A stretch of DNA of 64,000 nt from CAVXXB01 sp963765585 (lineage in GTDB: Bacteria > Calditrichota > Calditrichia > JAJRVZ01). The stretch lies in contig CAVXXB010000006.1 of NCBI GenBank assembly GCA_963765585.1, positions 62,001-126,000 of the forward strand. Reading direction: 5' to 3'. The notes beneath the pieces are model-generated. The model searched no databases. It saw nothing but the letters and a program-made list of their open reading frames with translations, and was not told where the DNA came from. The translations under genes and the position numbers were made by a program. Below are positions 59,306 through 64,000 of this stretch, one piece after another (position 1 is the stretch's first letter; each line of letters opens with the position of its first letter).

Positions 59306-60736
59306 CTATCGCATCAGGATCATTTTTTTTGTCTGATGAAATTTCCCGGCTGCAATCGTGTAGAAATAAACTCCGCTGGCCAGATTTGAGGCATCAACGG
59401 TTAAAAAATGCGTACCAGCCGTTTTATGGCCCGCAAATACCGAACCCACAACCTGTCCGGTTAAGTTGTGCAGCGTGATTTCTACAAATTCATTTGCGGG
59501 CAGCGTAAATGATATGGTGGTGCTCGGATTAAAAGGGTTTGGATAGTTTTGCGATAAATGATATCCAAGCGGAGTTTTTATTAAACTCTCATCCGTTGCA
59601 TCAATTGCTGCAAGTTCGCTTTCAATAATATTTAAAAAGTAAATGTCACCAGCACTGCCGTATGATTGGGTTGATCCTATAATCGTATAACTGCCCTCTC
59701 CACTGCAAATCACCTGGTTCGCCCAGTCATTCCCTTCACCGCCATAGGCCTTAGTCCATACTGTATCGAGATTTGCATCGAGTTTTAGCACATATATATC
59801 ACCTAAGCCGGCTCCAATCGAAGTGGTAGATCCACAGACTATATAACCGCTATCCGGAGTTTGGGCAATAGAATACCCATATTCATCTTGGGCAAAACCG
59901 TAAGTTCTGGTGGATAATGTATCACCGTCCGATGTTATCTCCGCCAGGTACACATCGTACCCGCCGGCGCCCGACGACTTTGTTGTACCAAGAACGAGAA
60001 ATCCACCATCAGAAGTATTGCATATATCGTAACCAAAATCAACATCGTTTCCGCCGAGCGTACAGGTCCATAACGTATCACCGTTGGATGAATCCAATTT
60101 CGCGATATACATTTTGTTCGGACTGCCAACGGCGCCGGTCATCAGGTAATGTTTATCCGCTGTCTCAATAATTTTGTATCCAATAACCGGACCATATGTC
60201 CGTGACCATTTTTCCACTCCTTTGGCATCGGTTTTCACCGCCCAAAGATCACTATAATTATATTGACCGGTAAACACAAATCCGGAATCGCAAGCCTGGA
60301 CAACTGAGTAAGAGCCGTCTTTTCTCGAACTGCCAAAGTTCTTCTGCCAGATTAAATTCCCCAGGTTATCGACTTTTATAAGACAGACATCGCCGGAATT
60401 TGCACTGCCGCTGCTGAATGTTCTGCCACAAATAAGATAATTGCTGTCCAGGGTAGCGATGACTTCCATCCCGTTATCCCATGATACACCACCATAAGTT
60501 CTGGTCCAAATGGTATCTCCTTCTGCATTTGTTCGGATTAAATAGATATCATTATAATATGATTCCTGGTAAATACCGGTAATTAAAAATCCGCCATCAT
60601 CCAATTGTACCGCACCGTAACCAATGTCATTGTAATCTCCGCCATACCATCTTTCTGAAACAATGGTTTGTGAAAAAAGATTCATGAAAAGAGCAAAAAA
60701 GACAATCACAAAAAGCAGATTAAATCGTTTCAACAT
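59306..60736 (-). CDS. Secreted repeat protein with type IX-style sorting domain
   Basis: GGAGGTTTGAA precedes the ATG. A signal peptide (LLFVIVFFALFMNLFSQ) is followed by about seven ~50-residue repeats of the form YGGxxxDxGYxxxxTxDxGYxxxGxT...DxYLxKxDxxGDTLWTxTYGG, probably a beta-propeller. The sorting domain at about 385-476 reads HLSQNYPNPFNPSTTISFTL ... SNLASGVYFYTIAAGKFHQ ... KKMILMR. It is intact at 476 residues, a secreted or surface protein of unknown ligand. Confidence 0.88.
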   Translation of the reverse strand: MLKRFNLLFVIVFFALFMNLFSQTIVSERWYGGDYNDIGYGAVQLDDGGFLITGIYQESYYNDIYLIRTNAEGDTIWTRTYGGVSWDNGMEVIATLDSNYLICGRTFSSGSANSGDVCLIKVDNLGNLIWQKNFGSSRKDGSYSVVQACDSGFVFTGQYNYSDLWAVKTDAKGVEKWSRTYGPVIGYKIIETADKHYLMTGAVGSPNKMYIAKLDSSNGDTLWTCTLGGNDVDFGYDICNTSDGGFLVLGTTKSSGAGGYDVYLAEITSDGDTLSTRTYGFAQDEYGYSIAQTPDSGYIVCGSTTSIGAGLGDIYVLKLDANLDTVWTKAYGGEGNDWANQVICSGEGSYTIIGSTQSYGSAGDIYFLNIIESELAAIDATDESLIKTPLGYHLSQNYPNPFNPSTTISFTLPANEFVEITLHNLTGQVVGSVFAGHKTAGTHFLTVDASNLASGVYFYTIAAGKFHQTKKMILMR

Positions 60737-60921
60737 TTCAAACCTCCGTAAGTGAATTCATTTCAAGTTCTGAACCATAATTAATTAAGAGCAGACATGT
60801 ACCATATTAATAGTCGGAAGCATCCCGATTTGATTGTCATAAAAGTCGAACCATTTGATAATTTTTTATTTTATACTCGGATTATTCTTTTAATGCTTTA
60901 ATTCTCAGAGTCAGATTGGTC

Positions 60922-61041
60922 GAGGTAATTCATGACGGTTGTGTCCGCAACACCGAGGTAGATTATGTCTTTGCGTATCAGGATAAATTAATTCCTATTG
61001 AGGTTAAATCAGGAGCAACCGGGCGTTTAACATCGTTGTAA
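60922..61041 (+). pseudogene. DUF4143 C-terminal fragment
   Basis: Reads NTEVDYVFAYQDKLIPIEVK then SGATGRLTSL and a stop, the nuclease-like end of an AAA/DUF4143 protein. Everything upstream is missing. The stop codon runs straight into the terminator hairpin of the opposite-strand gene. A second such fragment lies at 58526. Confidence 0.8.
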
Positions 61042-61047
61042 AAAAAA

Positions 61048-61066
61048 GGCCCTGCATTGCAGAGCC
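61048..61066 (-). terminator. Repeated hairpin GGCTCTGCA/TGCAGGGCC, copy 3
   Basis: Followed on the minus strand by TTTTTTTT, 25 bases after the sorting-domain stop of the 61091-62394 gene. Confidence 0.87.
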
Positions 61067-61090
61067 TTTAACATTTTGTTTTTATACATC

Positions 61091-62394
61091 TTACTTGATG
61101 CAGATATCATCTTCTTCACTTCCCTATAAATCACCCGCCACCAACTGATAGTAATAAACACCACTCGCCAGATTATTGCCGTCAAACCGATACTGATGCA
61201 CACCTGCCTTTAGCCATTGGCCTATTAGCCTTTTAACCTTCTGGCCTGCAACATTATAAATTGTTAACGTAACAAATTCGGATTTCGGAATTCGGAATTC
61301 TATATTCGTAATTGGATTAAAAGGATTGGGATAATTTTGTAATAGTACAAATCTTTCCGGCATTCCAGAATGAAATACTTCATCAATATCAGTAAAAATT
61401 GGATTTTTTTCATCGTGCTTAGTCCAGGTAAAACCATCCGGTGATGTGGCATAGCCAATTTGACATTCAGTTCTCCAGGGATTTTCATTTATCCTACTGG
61501 TATCACTGCCACTGTACCACATGCGGTATGTGGTTGTAACGGTATCCAGCAGAACGGAACAAAATCCAGTCCAGGTATCATCCCAACTTCCAGCAGACCC
61601 CTTTTTTAACACAGGATTCCCTGCATGTTTAGTCCAACTTACACCATCTTCGGAAGTGGCATATCCAATTTGCCCGTCAGAATGTTCACCGCCCGAATAC
61701 CACATATGAAAAGTTTTACCATCAAAGATCACATTTGGTGCTTCAACTCTGGGATAATCCCAATTTCCTGAGATTCCGGTCTTCAGAACCGGATTTTTTG
61801 CATTTTTTGTCCAGGTAACACCATCTGGTGATGTGGCATGACCGATGCGAACATAATTTCCATCGGCACCAGCATACCACATATGATAGATACTATCAAC
61901 CAATATAATACAATGACTGTCAACAAATACATCATCCCAACTCCCATTCGGTCCAGGACTCAGGACCGGATTATTCACCGAATCTTTTGACCAGATAAGA
62001 CCATCCGGAGAAGTGGCATGATGGATATGTATCGGTCCGGGAAGGAGAGGATCATCTGATGAAGTGTACCACATTCGGAATAGCGAACCATCATGAATAA
62101 CGTTCGGCTCATACACAGTCGCCTCATTCCATCCGCCAAATGGCTCATGAACCAGCACCGGATTTCCAATATGCATAGCCCAGTCAATCCCATCGCTTGA
62201 CGATGCAAAACCGATACCACCTACTGGAGCCGGTGATTTCCCGGCATACCACATATAGTAGGTATTGTCAACTATAAGCACGGAAGGCATGCCGGCAACT
62301 TTATAATCCCATGCATTCTGTGCCAATCGAGCTGGTGAGGATTGATGCTAAGAACAACATCATTATACTTAAATTTGTAAAAACTGACCTCATG
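61091..62394 (-). pseudogene. Glycosidase-like five-bladed propeller protein with sorting domain, frameshifted at both ends
   Basis: Repeats such as GIGFASSSDGIDWAMHIGNP and IGYATSEDGVSWTKHAGNPVL resemble GH43/GH32-type propellers. A type IX-style tail follows (VLLQNYPNPFNPITNIEF, NNLASGVYYYQL). The strong GGAGGTGTCTC ribosome site and signal peptide start at 62394. One extra A near 62328 splits them from the main frame (61124-62326); the join reads LTSSLAQNAWDYK. Near the end, one extra T and probably two more extra bases separate AGD from YREVKKMI...K at 61091. Enzymatic activity is uncertain. Confidence 0.78.
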
Positions 62395-62607
62395 AGACAC
62401 CTCCTTAATAGATGATTGATATGACTTGCTGAAGAACAACTTCGGATTTAATTTTCTGTAATTTGTACTCTACAAATAAATATATACTCAATAATTGTGC
62501 CAATCAGCCAGCCTATGATCGTAGCTGATGCAAATTGTTTTATATTATTGTTTATTATAGATTTAGGAACATAACAATTAAACATAAGTTGTTTTCATGA
62601 GAGATGA

Positions 62608-62647
62608 TTCGTAATTTATGACGATTTTAATTCGTAAATTGTTACGA
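62608..62647. promoter_or_regulatory. Twin palindromes TCGTAA-N4-TKACGA upstream of the sigma-54 activator
   Basis: Two sites, TTCGTAATTTATGACGA (62608-62624) and TTCGTAAATTGTTACGA (62631-62647), start 23 bp apart, about two helical turns. Each is an inverted repeat with a 4-base centre. They lie 24-63 bp before the ATG at 62671 and within the divergent region with the propeller gene, the usual place for an operator. Confidence 0.65.
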
Positions 62648-62670
62648 TTCCCAATATCAGGAGTCTGGTG

Positions 62671-63147
62671 ATGACTGAATTAATCCCTCCTAAAAATGAA
62701 GTTAAAGAATTAAAAAACCGGCTTGATGATTTCGAACGATTATTCCTAATAATCAGATCGGTATCATCTTCTTTACAGGTTAAAGACGTACTCAAGATGA
62801 TCATTTCTGAAGCCATCAGTTTATGTCATGCTGATCAGGGATCGATTATCCTGTTTGATCCGGATAAAGAGAAGTTAACCCGAACATTAATCCGGGGCGC
62901 GGATGCCGTAAAATCCCAAATTGATTCTACACTCAATAATCTGCTGGCTGGATGGGTTTATGACAATGGTAAAAGTTTGCAAACTAATGATCTCACCGGT
63001 GTGTTTGGAGAAAAAATCATTAAACAAAAGTATCGAAACATCATCTCAGTAGTAAGTATACCTATAATAAATACAGATAAAATTCTTGGAGTTATCAATC
63101 TGATCTCACTCAGCAAAAAAGTTTATTTTCAAATTCAGAGAAGTTGA
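62671..63147 (+). pseudogene. Sigma-54-dependent activator, N-terminal GAF part
   Basis: The ATG at 62671 has AGGAG 7 bp upstream. A short coiled coil is followed by a GAF domain (LIIRSVSSSLQVKDVLKMIIS ... GSIILFDPDKEKLTR ... SVVSIPIINTDKILGVINLI). The frame ends at 63147. One extra base between about 63120 and 63137 explains this, because the next frame continues FREVELMELLATQ into the AAA+ part. Confidence 0.85.
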
Positions 63148-63151
63148 GCTA

Positions 63152-64000
63152 ATGGAGCTGTTGGCTACACAATGTGTTCATCTTATCATCAATGCCCGAT
63201 TACATGAATTATTGTTTGAAGAGACAAACCGCCTACGTAGGGAATTAGATAAGGCTTATGCCTTTAGAGAAGTTATCGGCAACAGTCCAAAGTTGCAGGA
63301 TGTTTTTTCATTGCTTGAGAGGATCATCCCCACTGATGCACGAGTTATGATTGAAGGAGAGAGCGGGACCGGTAAAGAATTAATCGCCAAAATTCTCCAC
63401 TACAACGGACCTCACAAAGCAGGCCCCTTTGTTGCCGTCGATTGCGGTGCATTTCCGGAAAATCTTCTGGAAAGCGAATTATTCGGTTATGTTAAAGGTG
63501 CCTTCACCGGTGCTTCACGAGACAAACCGGGCCTTTTTGAGGAAGCACATAACGGCACTCTGTTCCTTGATGAGATTACCAATATGCCGACCAGCATACA
63601 AAGCAAACTATTGCGGGTTCTTCAGGAAGGTGAGATCCGCCCGTTGGGCAGCACGAAGATGAAAAAAGTAAATGTCCGACTGCTTTCAGCAGCCAGTGAC
63701 AATCTAAAAAACAGGGTAGAAGCCGGTACGTTCCGGGAGGATCTTTACTATCGTTTGAGTATCGTCAATGTAAATCTCCCCCCTCTAAGAGAGCGTAGTG
63801 GGGATATCCTATTATTAACCACTCATTTCTTGAAAAAGTATGCTGAAAAATATCAAAAAAAGACGGCAAGATTAAAAACTGAGACCATCCAGATTATGGA
63901 ATCATATCATTGGCCGGGTAATATCCGCGAACTTGAAAATGTCATCGAAAGAATGATCATCCTCTCAGAACCAGAGACAGATTATGTTCCACCCAGTCTT
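63152..64000 (+). CDS. Sigma-54-dependent activator, AAA+ part (cut by window end)
   Basis: An uninterrupted frame to the last base. It contains the end of the GAF domain (MELLATQCVHLIINARLHELL), a linker, then the AAA+ domain: Walker A GESGTGKE, the sigma-54 contact loop GAFTGA in YVKGAFTGAS, Walker B GTLFLDEI, LREDLYYRLSIV-like sensor (FREDLYYRLSIVNVNLPPLR) and WPGNIRELENVIERM. The C-terminal HTH is beyond the window. No sigma-54 core promoter is obvious nearby. Confidence 0.93.
   Translation, partial: MELLATQCVHLIINARLHELLFEETNRLRRELDKAYAFREVIGNSPKLQDVFSLLERIIPTDARVMIEGESGTGKELIAKILHYNGPHKAGPFVAVDCGAFPENLLESELFGYVKGAFTGASRDKPGLFEEAHNGTLFLDEITNMPTSIQSKLLRVLQEGEIRPLGSTKMKKVNVRLLSAASDNLKNRVEAGTFREDLYYRLSIVNVNLPPLRERSGDILLLTTHFLKKYAEKYQKKTARLKTETIQIMESYHWPGNIRELENVIERMIILSEPETDYVPPSL

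Noticed and set aside
4496..63147. A shared programmed +1 frameshift signal at all gene junctions
   Set aside because: Junction codons and flanks differ (AAG, AGG, TGG, TGA, TCT and so on), most lack a stop or rare-codon pause, and no common motif is seen.
63429..63662. Plus-strand frame of 77 codons inside the sigma-54 activator
   Set aside because: It is an out-of-frame shadow; the true frame with Walker A, GAFTGA and Walker B runs through to the window end.

Overview
The window looks like a chromosome segment of a moderately AT-rich bacterium of the Fibrobacteres-Chlorobi-Bacteroidetes (FCB) superphylum, most likely a Calditrichota, KSB1 or Marinimicrobia-like lineage. The evidence is exported proteins ending in the type IX-style sorting module (NYPNPFNPxTTI, LASGVYYYQL, KKMILLK), many lipoproteins, a hybrid one-component/two-component regulator, an Rnf complex and a bacterial mevalonate pathway. 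The phylum is an inference; no rRNA is present.

Layout: 1-3.0 kb, selenocysteine insertion (selA, partial, and selB). 3.4-5.0 kb, a broken lipoprotein amidase. 5.3-10.2 kb, an isoprenoid operon (mevalonate diphosphate decarboxylase, phosphomevalonate kinase, a fused HMG-CoA reductase/mevalonate kinase, type I IPP isomerase). 10.2-11.7 kb, a gene-free block of five ~256 bp composite tandem repeats. 11.7-17.4 kb, rnfCDGEAB plus an RseC-family gene. 18.4-21.2 kb, a frameshifted M16 zinc protease. 21.4-24.1 kb, yicC-gmk-coaBC. 24.6-33.9 kb, RqcH, an exported TPR protein, a frameshifted acyl-CoA/AMP ligase, a Crp/Fnr regulator, a dicluster ferredoxin and a VIT-domain sorted protein. 34.2-39.6 kb, a lipoprotein glycan-degradation cluster (DUF1080, sulfatase, GH127-like) interrupted by a GxxExxY cassette. 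40-48.7 kb, an IS110 remnant, a Tat-exported gamma-glutamyltransferase, a periplasmic PaoABC-like molybdenum hydroxylase and a queuosine-precursor transporter. 49.2-64 kb, a tRNA-Asn followed by a region of sorted exported proteins, a hybrid regulator, gene fragments and a sigma-54 activator cut by the window end.

Two signals run through the whole window. First, intergenic DNA is packed with short-period (7-8 bp) degenerate arrays and hairpin-rich dispersed repeats. The arrays often come as inverted pairs, and two such pairs enclose a GxxExxY gene or its remains, which suggests a small nuclease-associated mobile cassette. Second, at least eleven genes are split by indels, and nearly every one that can be reconstructed is a single extra base. 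Uncorrected insertion errors of long-read sequencing are the leading ordinary explanation; the alternative is real decay of accessory genes. Core genes (Rnf, mevalonate, gmk/coaBC, molybdenum hydroxylase, selB) are intact.
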